In this document: one piece after another, positions 8,020 through 16,011 of the stretch | How the letters are laid out: each line of letters starts with the position of its first letter | Position numbering within the stretch: the first letter of the stretch is position 1 | Assembly: GCA_900104565.1 (NCBI GenBank) | Contig: LT629952.1 | Span: forward strand, 1,053,604 to 1,117,603 | DNA length: 64,000 bases | Source of the DNA: Ruminococcaceae bacterium Marseille-P2935 | GTDB lineage: Bacteria > Bacillota > Clostridia > Oscillospirales > Ruminococcaceae | Reading direction: 5' to 3' | The notes under the pieces: generated by a model | The model's input: the letters and a program-made list of their open reading frames with translations, nothing else | Told to the model about the DNA's origin: nothing | Database searches by the model: none | Made by a program: the position numbers and the translations under genes

Positions 8020-8049
8020 TAAAAAAGAGGAGCGCATGCTCCCCTTTTT
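8020..8049 (-). terminator. terminator of the 8053-8589 immunity gene
   Basis: Stem AAAAAG-A-GGAGC / GCTCC-C-CTTTTT with a GCAT loop, followed by A/T runs, immediately past the stop of the leftward gene. Confidence 0.8.
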
Positions 8050-8052
8050 GAA

Positions 8053-8589
8053 TTAAAACCCCGGTACAAAGTTGGAATAATTAAAACAAATCACATAACT
8101 GTCTTCCTTGAAGGAAATGCCGCTTTCCTGCATAAGCTGCTGAAAGGTTGGGTCAGTTTCGTAAGCTGCATCGGCCTCTTCATAGGCTTCTCCCATTGTC
8201 CATACCTTTGGCGCAATAAACTTTTCTTCTGCGTTCAGCGGCTGAATCACACGCGTTACATATTGCTGTTCGTAATATTGCTGCAATTCTTCAGCACTCT
8301 GCCCACTTTGTACTACTACAAAAATTCGCAGATGTGTATACCCGCCTGATCCATAATAATCGGCATCCTGCTTTGCTTCGTACAACTTCTGGGTTCCTTG
8401 CGGCACTGGCAGCTCATACACCTCTTGCAAAACCACGTCAAAGTTTTGCTCAAGAAAATAGCCATAAATCAAAAGCCCTCCAACAAGTAAACCGATGAGC
8501 AAAGAAACTACAATAAAAAATGCCAGAAAAATTTTTAATACAATAATTGTATACCGATATTCGCTTAACTTTTGTAAAATTCTTTGCAT
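8053..8589 (-). CDS. membrane-anchored extracellular protein, putative immunity to a wall-degrading toxin
   Basis: 178 residues. One strong membrane segment near the N-terminus (IFLAFFIVVSLLIGLLVGGLL) follows a short positively charged stretch, so the remaining 140 residues should face outside. The outer domain has a mixed alpha/beta look, with HLRIFVVVQSGQSAEELQQY and YVICFNYSNF, and no family I recognise. It directly follows a cassette whose C-terminus resembles a lytic transglycosylase. An externally displayed immunity protein is what a peptidoglycan-cutting toxin would require, which supports the pairing. A strong terminator follows. Confidence 0.65.
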   Translation of the reverse strand: MQRILQKLSEYRYTIIVLKIFLAFFIVVSLLIGLLVGGLLIYGYFLEQNFDVVLQEVYELPVPQGTQKLYEAKQDADYYGSGGYTHLRIFVVVQSGQSAEELQQYYEQQYVTRVIQPLNAEEKFIAPKVWTMGEAYEEADAAYETDPTFQQLMQESGISFKEDSYVICFNYSNFVPGF

Positions 8590-8608
8590 TTATGTGATTC
8601 TCCTTTTA

Positions 8609-9739
8609 TTACCAAACAGAATTTTCTAAAATAGACTTTACGTATGGAACATACTCTATCGTTTTAGGGCCATATTCACTTCCTCCATTATATGCCGTTA
8701 ATATAGATATCCACCTGTCTTTCGTTGCATGATCTAAATCCTCGCCAATTTGGGCTGCTTTATGCTTCAATACTGCACAAATGGTTTTAATATTAAAATC
8801 AGGGTCTTGTGCAAGCTTCACCTGCAGGGCATAATTATCCTCCGGCAAAATACGATTAGCTTCCTTTTTACCTACACAAAAATTCCATGCATCTCTTGCA
8901 GTGGATGCAAAAACAGCCCCTAAACCGGTGGAATGACTTCCGAACGCCTTACCAATGTATTTATTTTTCATGAGGCTATCGGGTAATATTTTACCAATTG
9001 GAGTAGTAATATTTCCCAACCAATCCGGTATACTCCGAGTATACTGCTCCTTTAAGATAATGGAACCAATAATTTCGGGAGGTATATTAAATTCATTGGC
9101 ATAACGGTAAATTGACAGTTTATGATCAATTATTGTTTCGACCGCTTGATTCAAGCGGTTGTTGGCAATTGCAGCTGTAACATCGGCAGAACCGGCTAAA
9201 TATTGAGCCTCTGGGAAATCCATTGCGATCGGATACTGCGTATCTAAAATTTTGTTTAATTCTTTCTTTGCAATACCAATATTAACATTTTCTTCCGCAG
9301 GTATTAATTCATCCAGATGTTCTTGAAAATAGTCAGAGTTCGGATTAGTTATAATACCTTTTCCAGCTACCTTGGTGTAGTCAGCAACAGGGTCGTTATA
9401 ACCTTTCATTATGTTTTGCACCTGACTGGCAAACAACTCTGACGACTTATCCCATTCCTTTTCCGCTCCAAACCCCGTTAAAAACGGGTCACTGCCTACT
9501 TTCTTAGACTGGCCGTATGATGTACGAATCAGCGGCAGCTCCTCTTCGGAATGAAACCCGGGGAAAAGTTCTTCATCCCCAATATCGATGATTTGCTGTG
9601 GGGCGGCCGAAACACTTTTTATATTCTGCAAGCTTCCCCATTGGTCCTGCGGTTTTTTCAGCGGTGTTTCTGCCTCCCAAAAACCTGGGAAGGGTTCTTC
9701 CCCTCCAAACAACAGGGCGCTTGATACCCCTGCTGTCAC
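8609..9739 (-). CDS. orphan toxin cassette with lytic-transglycosylase-like C-terminus
   Basis: The frame is open from 9824, but no ATG exists; the listed start is an internal GTG. The N-terminal part carries three copies of the recurring motif: GEEPFPGFWE, DEELFPGFHSEEELPL (DNA nearly identical to 13359-13433 and 11504-11579) and SDPFLTGFG. The last 170 residues look like a lysozyme-fold transglycosylase: IIGSIILKEQYTRS with a candidate catalytic Glu, GLGAVFASTARDAWN, and ILTAYNGGSEYG followed by YVPYVKS near the end. This fits a toxin that cuts peptidoglycan. A single-pass membrane protein with an outer domain follows as likely immunity. The absence of a proper start suggests a stored cassette. 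Confidence 0.7.
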   Translation of the reverse strand: MTAGVSSALLFGGEEPFPGFWEAETPLKKPQDQWGSLQNIKSVSAAPQQIIDIGDEELFPGFHSEEELPLIRTSYGQSKKVGSDPFLTGFGAEKEWDKSSELFASQVQNIMKGYNDPVADYTKVAGKGIITNPNSDYFQEHLDELIPAEENVNIGIAKKELNKILDTQYPIAMDFPEAQYLAGSADVTAAIANNRLNQAVETIIDHKLSIYRYANEFNIPPEIIGSIILKEQYTRSIPDWLGNITTPIGKILPDSLMKNKYIGKAFGSHSTGLGAVFASTARDAWNFCVGKKEANRILPEDNYALQVKLAQDPDFNIKTICAVLKHKAAQIGEDLDHATKDRWISILTAYNGGSEYGPKTIEYVPYVKSILENSVW

Positions 9740-9910
9740 CGCCGGGTTGGTTTGAACCGCTTCGCTTTTTACCGGGGCGCTGTTGGGGGTTGTAAGTCCT
9801 TTGCAGCTAATACTACAAAAAAATTATTTGCTTCAAACTCATTTTATTTTAATATATCACACAACTATATTTAAGCGAATTAACACAATATTTTTAGTAA
9901 ATCTTCTTTT

Positions 9911-10210
9911 TTATAAACCATTATTGATATTTAGCCTAACCTCTTTTTCCAATCCAGCAAGAATGGCAGCTTCCCCCATCTCTAGTGGAAATGAATCTCC
10001 ATCCTCATGGCCGTGTTTTTTTGCTTCTTCATAGGAATCAGCATATTCAATGAGAAATCCCAAACACTCCACATATTGTGGAATACAATACAGATTGCTA
10101 CGCACAAAATTAATTTCGCTTCTATACGGATTTGTAACAGGGGTTTCTACAAACCCCATTTTAAGCAACATCGCTTTAATCTTTCCTAAAATTTGCTGTA
10201 CTTGATTCAT
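9911..10210 (-). CDS. putative immunity protein for the HH-motif toxin cassette
   Basis: Small soluble protein of 99 residues with no membrane segment. The sequence shows an amphipathic start (QQILGKIKAMLLKMGF) and a core ECLGFLIEYADSYEEAKKHG. A decayed homologue lies at 3621-3891, downstream of another decayed cassette with a similar toxin end; this repeated pairing is the main evidence for an immunity role. Start ATG preceded by AAAGGATTGAG. No known family recognised. Confidence 0.65.
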   Translation of the reverse strand: MNQVQQILGKIKAMLLKMGFVETPVTNPYRSEINFVRSNLYCIPQYVECLGFLIEYADSYEEAKKHGHEDGDSFPLEMGEAAILAGLEKEVRLNINNGL

Positions 10211-10236
10211 AATCTCAATCCTTTCTTATGAAAAAG

Positions 10237-11337
10237 TTATGGTAGTAAATTCCCATTCATATCATATCGAAGCGCACCTGTTAGCCCAGAAGATAATTTC
10301 CAATATGCGCCTCCATGATGGCTCGACGCAGATGGATGATATTGTAGATATCGGTCTCCTCCCCAACTGATTCTGAAACCGCCGCCCTGATCAAAAGGAA
10401 TTCCTTTGAGAGAACTCTTCGAACCCAGTGGTTGAGGATTAAAGCCGTTGTTCTGAAAATATGTATACCATTCATCTGGTGTTGCATCGCCAAACGTCTT
10501 GGGATTATCGAAAATATCCTCCAAATTATTAAGTTTTATCTTCTCCCCTGCACCCTTTTTAGAATCAGAAAGCCTTTCTACAGTTTTTCCAACAAACCCG
10601 CCGCGTTGTAGTTTGTCAATATACTGCTGGGTACCAGGGGTTTGAACGCCAAATTGGTTAAGCATTCCAATTAATAGCAGCGGATCGCTTGCCATTTCGA
10701 ACACAGTCTCTATCGTATCGGCCGCTATTTTGCCTAACGCCCCTGTTTGCCGCAGCTTATCCAAATCATCTATTAAGGTTCTGACTCCATATTTTTGGCC
10801 TGACTGGACTAGGTATTCCCGGTAGGTCATATCGTGCTGCCATGTGAATTCGCTCCATGTTAAAAGCGAATTGATCATACTAGACAAATTTAATACCAAT
10901 GTTTTAGGTGCCCTCAGCGTTGCTCCCATCAGGTTTAAAATGGAACCTAAAATATTTCCCTGCTGCAACTTCTGCCAATAATTTTCATTGGTATCGCTAA
11001 AGTCGCACAGCAGCTTTACAACCGAATTCAGCAAATTTCCGTCCAGCTGGTCACGCTGTGAATCTGCCGCCAGTTTTTCCAGGTAAAAATTGATGCCGCC
11101 CTGGTTATACAGCTGCCGCAGTGCTGCTGTTTTGTCTTCTTCTGCCCAGGCAAAATATGCTTGGGGCAGCAGCCCCATGTCATACAAATCCCGTTCCAGG
11201 CGCTCACGTTCCTTCGGGGTCAGGTATGTCAGCGTAAACTGCTCCTGTTCTTCCTCCTCTGAAAACAGGTTTTGCGGCAGGTCGGTTTTACCGCCCTGCC
11301 CCGCTCCAACGCTGTAAGACATTGGCGCAAGCGGCAA
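10237..11337 (-). CDS. orphan toxin cassette with pre-toxin domain and HH-motif C-terminus
   Basis: The true open frame begins at about 11585, right after a TAA, and has no ATG; the listed start is an internal TTG. From its beginning it carries DEELFPGFHSEEELPL, then DWNLLGKNVLTKQKLEQFQ, NDPFLEGFG and PLAPMSYS. An acidic linker and the helical pre-toxin domain follow (LRQLYNQGGINFYLEKLA to DKLQRGGFVGK), shared with the cassettes at 4904 and 3943. The last 110 residues are unique: FRISWGGDRYLQYHPS, SSHHGGAYWKLSSG and LRYDMNGNLLP, a His-rich pattern that suggests a nuclease-type polymorphic toxin, though I cannot name the family. The soluble immunity-type gene at 9911 follows. Confidence 0.7.
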   Translation of the reverse strand: MPLAPMSYSVGAGQGGKTDLPQNLFSEEEEQEQFTLTYLTPKERERLERDLYDMGLLPQAYFAWAEEDKTAALRQLYNQGGINFYLEKLAADSQRDQLDGNLLNSVVKLLCDFSDTNENYWQKLQQGNILGSILNLMGATLRAPKTLVLNLSSMINSLLTWSEFTWQHDMTYREYLVQSGQKYGVRTLIDDLDKLRQTGALGKIAADTIETVFEMASDPLLLIGMLNQFGVQTPGTQQYIDKLQRGGFVGKTVERLSDSKKGAGEKIKLNNLEDIFDNPKTFGDATPDEWYTYFQNNGFNPQPLGSKSSLKGIPFDQGGGFRISWGGDRYLQYHPSASSHHGGAYWKLSSGLTGALRYDMNGNLLP

Positions 11338-11617
11338 AGCCGACTGCTCTTCTACTGTGCCAAACCCTTCTAAAAAGGGGTCGTTCTGGTAATGGCCGTA
11401 TTTTTGAAACTGCTCCAGCTTTTGTTTGGTCAGTACATTTTTTCCTAATAAGTTCCAGTCTTGCGGGTGGCTTGACTGTGCCTGCTGGCCGTATGATGTG
11501 CGAATCAGCGGCAGCTCCTCTTCGGAATGAAACCCGGGGAAAAGTTCTTCATCCCCAATATCGATGACCTGCTGCGGGGCGGCTTAAATATACGATTCTT
11601 TTGTAACAATCGCTATA

Positions 11618-11656
11618 AAAACAACGCCAACTGAACATATCAATTCAGCTAGCGTT
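11618..11656 (-). terminator. terminator after the first immunity pair
   Basis: AACGCCAACTGAA pairs imperfectly with TTCAGCTAGCGTT across a short A/T loop. Leftward it is followed by GTTTTTATAG. It separates the complete toxin-immunity set from the first stored cassette, whose frame opens about 30 bases further on. Confidence 0.65.
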
Positions 11657-11672
11657 GCAGGTAGTTATGGTA

Positions 11673-11924
11673 TTACGTTTGATTTAAAATTTTCTGCATT
11701 CGGTTATCTGCTTCGCTGCAAAACCCCATGTAATTCACCTGATCAATTTCTTCCTGCTGAAAAAATATGGTGTAATCATCCCCTATGTTTCCTTCAGGAT
11801 AAAGGCAAGCTACATAGTCCCAAATCAAATTACTGCTTGCCTGAATCTGTTTTCTACCATATATCATAATAGGGCGGTTTCCATCCTTCAACGTTACAAC
11901 TGTTCCAATCGGATAATAGTTCAC
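11673..11924 (-). CDS. DUF4176 family protein
   Basis: 83 residues with the DUF4176 pattern: PIGTVVTLKDG, PIMIYGR, DYVACLYPEGNIGDDYTIF and a C-terminal VNYMGF. This family is known mainly from type VII secretion and LXG toxin loci of Firmicutes, where it accompanies effector genes; its activity is unknown. The start overlaps the stop of the preceding gene by four bases (ATGA), so the two are translationally coupled. Its presence links the complete toxin gene upstream to the type VII effector world, although no ESX apparatus gene is visible here. Confidence 0.8.
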   Translation of the reverse strand: MNYYPIGTVVTLKDGNRPIMIYGRKQIQASSNLIWDYVACLYPEGNIGDDYTIFFQQEEIDQVNYMGFCSEADNRMQKILNQT

Positions 11925-12628
11925 AGGTTCACCTCCAGTACCTTTTTATGTTTTTCTATGACGGGTTTTATTTTTTCAATCAATTCTTCTGCTGTCATGT
12001 ATTTTTCATTTAAAGCTATCCTTGCTTTTGTTGAGAGAATTTCAGCGCCAAAATCCAACAAAAAGTCATCTGTTTTGCAATAATAATCTACAGTCTCATC
12101 AGTGTTGTTTTGATACTGTATCTGTGTTTGCGGAAAAACTTTAATGCCAATACCTACACAGCCATCATCTTCGTAGGTCATATCTGATTTTCGAAACAGA
12201 TCCATATCCAGTTTTTCCTGAAGAATACATAAACATTTGCTATCACGCCGTGTTTTTGACCACAACACTTTTTCATCATAAAAATCATAGTAGTCTGCAA
12301 AAATACCATCTTTCCAGCCGCTGTTCACAAGCTCTTGTTTTAGCCGGGCTGTAGCTCCTTTTGAATTAAATTTTCCCGGCTTCCACCCTCTGCCAAACCA
12401 TTTCTTTTTTGCATATTTCAATTGTCGATATCTAGCCTCATACAATACAACCTTCGATTTTGATAGAACCTCTGCTACGTCATAGGCTATTTTTTCAAAC
12501 ATTTCAATTTCTGAGGAATCGGGGTCATCCGTTTGAAGCACAAAATACAAATAAGGACTGGCACTTTCCTTTTCACAAATCAATACAATTTTATTTTCAT
12601 CTGCATCGTATGTGTATTTTTTCAACAC
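11921..12628 (-). CDS. putative immunity protein of the complete toxin gene
   Basis: 235 residues, soluble, no recognised family. Charged N-terminus MLKKYTYDADENKIVLICEK, middle WFGRGWKPGKFNSKG and an amphipathic C-terminus. The gene starts at the base following the toxin stop and overlaps the DUF4176 gene, so the three form one translational unit. Immunity is inferred from that position. It has no membrane segment, which is unusual for protection against a membrane-active toxin. It could instead be a chaperone or adaptor. Confidence 0.5.
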   Translation of the reverse strand: MLKKYTYDADENKIVLICEKESASPYLYFVLQTDDPDSSEIEMFEKIAYDVAEVLSKSKVVLYEARYRQLKYAKKKWFGRGWKPGKFNSKGATARLKQELVNSGWKDGIFADYYDFYDEKVLWSKTRRDSKCLCILQEKLDMDLFRKSDMTYEDDGCVGIGIKVFPQTQIQYQNNTDETVDYYCKTDDFLLDFGAEILSTKARIALNEKYMTAEELIEKIKPVIEKHKKVLEVNL

Positions 12629-13891
12629 TCACTCCCCCTTATAGGTTTTATCCACAATATGTTCACCCAGTGCTCTGCCGCCAGTTGCACCGGCTATTCC
12701 ACCAACAATTCCCCCTAAAAAGCCACCGATTGCTGTACCAAGTCCAGGGCAAATTGCCGTACCAATCGCTGCCCCTCCCATCGCACCAAGCTTAGCGCCG
12801 CCTAAACCACCTGCCCAGCTTCCACTAAGGCCAACTGATGTTTGCAGTGTTTTTTTGCCAAGCTTTTTATCGTTATCATTCAAATCCATATAAATTGTAC
12901 TGCCCAACTCATAGGCGTCCAGCGCAACGCCAATAACTGCAAGAGCTTTTCCTCCGTTTTTTGCAGCAGCGGCTACATCATCAAAATTCTTAAACGCTTC
13001 GTAAACGGGTGTTGGAATGTTTTGATGATTTAAACGACTCGCTATTTGTTGATATATTTTAGAATTACTTGCAGATACATCCATATTAATATGGGGAGAA
13101 CTTATAGGTATTCCTGCTTTATTTAAATGCTGATCAATCATCAATAATCTAGAGTGATTGGGATAACGTAAAAGATATTTACCACTACTATTGATATTCT
13201 TAATTATACCAGTCAAGTTACTTTGCAGTGGATTAATAAACTTTAAGCTGGGCACCATACCTTTTGCCAGATTGGAAGTTTTGGAAACTACATGGTTGTC
13301 ATTCGTTTGATTTTTATTATTTGTTTCTTTCAGTAATACTGGCTGGCCATTGCGGTAAATCAGCGGCAGCTCCTCTTCAGAATGAAACCCGGGGAAAAGT
13401 TCTTCATCCCCAATATCGATGATTTGCTGCGGAGTTACAGAAGGCGTATAGCTTAACTGCTTTAAGCTGGTAAACGGGGTTACCGCTTCCTGCTGTGGCT
13501 GGTCGTCGTAAAACCCGGGAAAAGGTTCTTCCCCCAATATGCGCTGAACAAATTCTGGCTGGGGCAGCTGGTTTTTCTGCTGCCCACTGCGTTGCACATT
13601 TGACCATTGTGTCGGGGTCGTTTGGGTTTTCCATGGGGCTCCCTGGTTGTTGTTTTCCGGCAAAATGTTCACCACAGATGCTATCGGGTTCTGCATTTTT
13701 GGTTTTTCCCAGGTGGAAGATGATATATTGCTAGGCGCATCCAATTCTTCACCACTTACGCCATAACCGGTCGTTTTAGGCTGGCTTGCAGGCTGGTACC
13801 AATGGTCGTCCAGCGCTTTCAGCTGCTTTATTTTATAATTCATATAAGAGCTGCTGGGGACGTTGCCGCCTGTTTTGTTTTGCGCGATCAT
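12629..13891 (-). CDS. complete polymorphic-toxin-like protein with glycine-zipper C-terminus, lead gene of the cassette array
   Basis: 420 residues; the only toxin gene here with a good start (ATG preceded by GGAGGTGAACAT). The first 190 residues are low-complexity, Pro/Gln-rich and carry YGVSGEELDAP, GEEPFPGFYDD (residues 120-130) and DEELFPGFHSEEELPL (162-177). These blocks are repeated in the stored cassettes. Residues 190-320 are specific to this gene. The last 80 residues form a glycine-zipper region (GAKLGAMGGAAIGTAICPG, GGFLGGIVGGIAGATGG), a pattern seen in pore-forming toxins such as TelE-type LXG effectors. It is 15 bases downstream of the 13907 gene, within the virion operon, and followed by a putative immunity gene and DUF4176. 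The role as capsid cargo or effector is inferred. Confidence 0.65.
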   Translation of the reverse strand: MIAQNKTGGNVPSSSYMNYKIKQLKALDDHWYQPASQPKTTGYGVSGEELDAPSNISSSTWEKPKMQNPIASVVNILPENNNQGAPWKTQTTPTQWSNVQRSGQQKNQLPQPEFVQRILGEEPFPGFYDDQPQQEAVTPFTSLKQLSYTPSVTPQQIIDIGDEELFPGFHSEEELPLIYRNGQPVLLKETNNKNQTNDNHVVSKTSNLAKGMVPSLKFINPLQSNLTGIIKNINSSGKYLLRYPNHSRLLMIDQHLNKAGIPISSPHINMDVSASNSKIYQQIASRLNHQNIPTPVYEAFKNFDDVAAAAKNGGKALAVIGVALDAYELGSTIYMDLNDNDKKLGKKTLQTSVGLSGSWAGGLGGAKLGAMGGAAIGTAICPGLGTAIGGFLGGIVGGIAGATGGRALGEHIVDKTYKGE

Positions 13892-13906
13892 ATGTTCACC
13901 TCCATT

Positions 13907-14608
13907 TTAACCCAATAGGCCATATTTTGCAAGCAAATTATTTGCATCATTTTGGTTAATCGAGCCCATTTCGTACCAGTTTGCAACCATATTCCGGGCA
14001 TTCTGCTGATTAAAGTTGGAAGAACTGTCATATAATGCGTTCTGCAAAAAGGCATTCAGCTGCTGGGCGTTCTGCTTTTGCACCGCAGGGGATGTATTTA
14101 CATGATAGCCGGCCGCCCCATTTCCGCCGGACTGCACATTATAATTGGCTGCGGAATACTGCGCGGCCTGGTCCTTCACCTGTTCTATGGAATTTTTATA
14201 CTGCTTGTCGCTGTTGGCATAAGATTCCTGCATTTTTTGACGGTTTTTGTCGTAAGAATTCTGCCTTTGCCTGTTTGCGTAGTCTGCAGCCCCTCCGTTT
14301 AAACCGGCAGCCGCCAGCTGCTGTGGCGTGCGCAGCTGGCTTAGCATGTTTTGAATATACGATTCTTGTGCCGCCGCTTCATATTCTTTTTTTAACTGTT
14401 TGCGGGTTTCTTCTATTTGGTTTACCGCCTTAACGGCCTGGTCATTGTCTCGCCAGCCCGATACGTCGGTGGCCGGTATTTCGTTGGGGCCGAGCTCTAT
14501 GGGGTTGCCCCACCAGTCGGTAGGAACCCAGTCGACTGTGCTGTTCTTTGCCTTGTCCGAACTATCGGCCCAATCATCGTTACCATACCAATCTGTTTTA
14601 TTTGACAC
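13907..14608 (-). CDS. putative internal virion (ejection/pilot-like) protein
   Basis: 233 residues, hydrophilic and very rich in Gln and Asn, with a long helical middle (KQLKKEYEAAAQESYIQNML) and TPQQLAAAGLNGGAADYAN, which resembles the AAGLN motifs of minor capsid or DNA-pilot proteins. The N-terminus is Trp/Asp-rich (DWVPTDWWGNPIEL). No membrane segment. The start is a GTG preceded by AGGAGG; it begins five bases past the amidase. Its C-terminal sequence and the start of the next gene are duplicated at 7925-7975, so this gene and the toxin gene have moved as a unit. The ejection role is an inference from sequence style and position. Confidence 0.45.
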   Translation of the reverse strand: MSNKTDWYGNDDWADSSDKAKNSTVDWVPTDWWGNPIELGPNEIPATDVSGWRDNDQAVKAVNQIEETRKQLKKEYEAAAQESYIQNMLSQLRTPQQLAAAGLNGGAADYANRQRQNSYDKNRQKMQESYANSDKQYKNSIEQVKDQAAQYSAANYNVQSGGNGAAGYHVNTSPAVQKQNAQQLNAFLQNALYDSSSNFNQQNARNMVANWYEMGSINQNDANNLLAKYGLLG

Positions 14609-14612
14609 GTCC

Positions 14613-15398
14613 TTATTCCTCCTTTGTCAACCGCAAAATTTGTGCCATCAGGCTGTTTGCCTGGTTAAGGCAGCTGTTTGTCTGCACAGCCAGGGCGGCC
14701 GCCTGTTTTAGCGCCGCTTCCGCTTTCTCTGCCCGTTTCTGCTGTTCGTCCAGGCCGCTTTGGAACTTATCTTTCAATGCGCATACCCGGTCATACTCTA
14801 CCCGGTCAACACAACCATCTAACTGGGGGATGATTTCTTTGTATTCCACCCCCACAAACCTGCAAACCGCCTTTGCCACCGCTTTGGCGTACTCTGTACA
14901 ATGTTCTATATGTTCGTTCAGGTTGTTTTGGTTGGTAATAAATCCAAACTCAATCAACATGGAAGGGCTTACCGTTTCGCGGTTTACATAATAGTCCGAG
15001 CTTGGGCTGCCGGGGTAACCCCTGCTTACACTTTGCGCCCTGTTGGTGGTAAAGCCCACCGCTTTCAGTTCTTTCATCACATCCTGCGCCCAATTCCAGA
15101 TCACGTTATCCGCTTTGGAATGTACCCATATGGTCATGCCGCTGGCAGTTTCGGCCGCTGCGTCCATATGGCAGGAGATAAAACAGTCCGGCTTTTCCTT
15201 ATGCTCTAAGGCTATCCTGTCAGCCAGCAGTATACTTTTATCATCTTCTCGGGTTAAAACAGCTTGTACGCCTTGCAATCTCAGTTCCCTGGCAATGGCT
15301 TTCGCCATCACCAGGTTTCTATCCTTTTCTTTTATTCCAAAGCCAGTGGCACCATCATCTATACCGCCGTGGCCGGGGTCAATCAGTACCTTACTCAT
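14613..15398 (-). CDS. N-acetylmuramoyl-L-alanine amidase (phage endolysin, Amidase_3)
   Basis: 261 residues. Zn-dependent amidase of the Amidase_3 family, which cuts the bond between MurNAc and the stem peptide to release phage. The catalytic pattern is visible: DPGHGGIDDGATG at the N-terminus (first Zn His), a later CFISCHMDAA (His), and a C-terminal catalytic Glu in MLIEFGFITN. Residues 190-261 form a coiled-coil tail (RVCALKDKFQSGLDEQQKRA) rather than a known wall-binding repeat. The gene overlaps the holin stop by eight bases, giving a standard holin-endolysin cassette. Confidence 0.93.
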   Translation of the reverse strand: MSKVLIDPGHGGIDDGATGFGIKEKDRNLVMAKAIARELRLQGVQAVLTREDDKSILLADRIALEHKEKPDCFISCHMDAAAETASGMTIWVHSKADNVIWNWAQDVMKELKAVGFTTNRAQSVSRGYPGSPSSDYYVNRETVSPSMLIEFGFITNQNNLNEHIEHCTEYAKAVAKAVCRFVGVEYKEIIPQLDGCVDRVEYDRVCALKDKFQSGLDEQQKRAEKAEAALKQAAALAVQTNSCLNQANSLMAQILRLTKEE

Positions 15399-15687
15399 CT
15401 TTTTTGCCCCCCTGTTTTACCAGCTGGTTTACATACACGCTGCACCCGGCACATAGCACTCCCTGCGTAATCCCGGTAAATGCGGCTAATAGAACGCCCT
15501 GTAATGTGGTTATGTCAGCAGACACTAAAACATACAGCACCGCCAGCAAAACGCCGCACAGGCCTAAAATCAAAGGTATGTAGTTATCTTTTACGCTCTG
15601 GCTTTTTTTCAGGCCAATCCCAATAAAATACAGCACCGGTATTAAAATAAGCAGCTCTGGTTTGACGAAATTTGTAATCTGTTCCAT
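15391..15687 (-). CDS. phage holin
   Basis: 98 residues with three to four hydrophobic helices: LLILIPVLYFIGIGLKKS, YIPLILGLCGVLLAVLYVLV, and a third with QGVLLAAFTGITQGVLC. A short charged C-terminus GGKKDE follows. The pattern fits the SPP1/Hol44-like holin group of Firmicutes phages. It lies between the XhlA-like gene and the amidase, with GGGGGA as its ribosome site. Confidence 0.85.
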   Translation of the reverse strand: MEQITNFVKPELLILIPVLYFIGIGLKKSQSVKDNYIPLILGLCGVLLAVLYVLVSADITTLQGVLLAAFTGITQGVLCAGCSVYVNQLVKQGGKKDE

Positions 15688-15697
15688 ATATATCCCC

Positions 15698-15997
15698 CTA
15701 TCTAAATAACACTACTGCGCCAACCATTCCGGTAATCAACGCACCTGCAACCGCAGAAATAATGGCGGTTACAATCTGGCTTAAACGCTCCCCAGGCCTT
15801 TTTTCTATGGCTGTCAGGCGTTTGTCATGGTCGGCAACGTGTTCATTGGTGTGTTTCAGTTCTACCACCAATTCCCGAATTGCTTCGTTTTGTTCATGAA
15901 TGGCATCTGTTAATTGTTCCAACCTATCCAGCCGTTTTGTATTGCTTTTTGCCCGCTCTTCTACAGAGGTTAAACGGTCACGTTCCTGGTCTGTCAT
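15698..15997 (-). CDS. XhlA-like cell-surface haemolysin / lysis accessory protein
   Basis: 99 residues: a coiled-coil N-terminal part (TSVEERAKSNTKRLDRLEQL, then further heptad sequence) and one C-terminal membrane helix (IVTAIISAVAGALITGMVGA). This is the XhlA layout known from PBSX-type lysis cassettes, where XhlA associates with the membrane and works with the holin. It stands immediately upstream of the holin. Confidence 0.85.
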   Translation of the reverse strand: MTDQERDRLTSVEERAKSNTKRLDRLEQLTDAIHEQNEAIRELVVELKHTNEHVADHDKRLTAIEKRPGERLSQIVTAIISAVAGALITGMVGAVVLFR

Positions 15998-16011
15998 GTG
16001 GTTCCCCTCCG

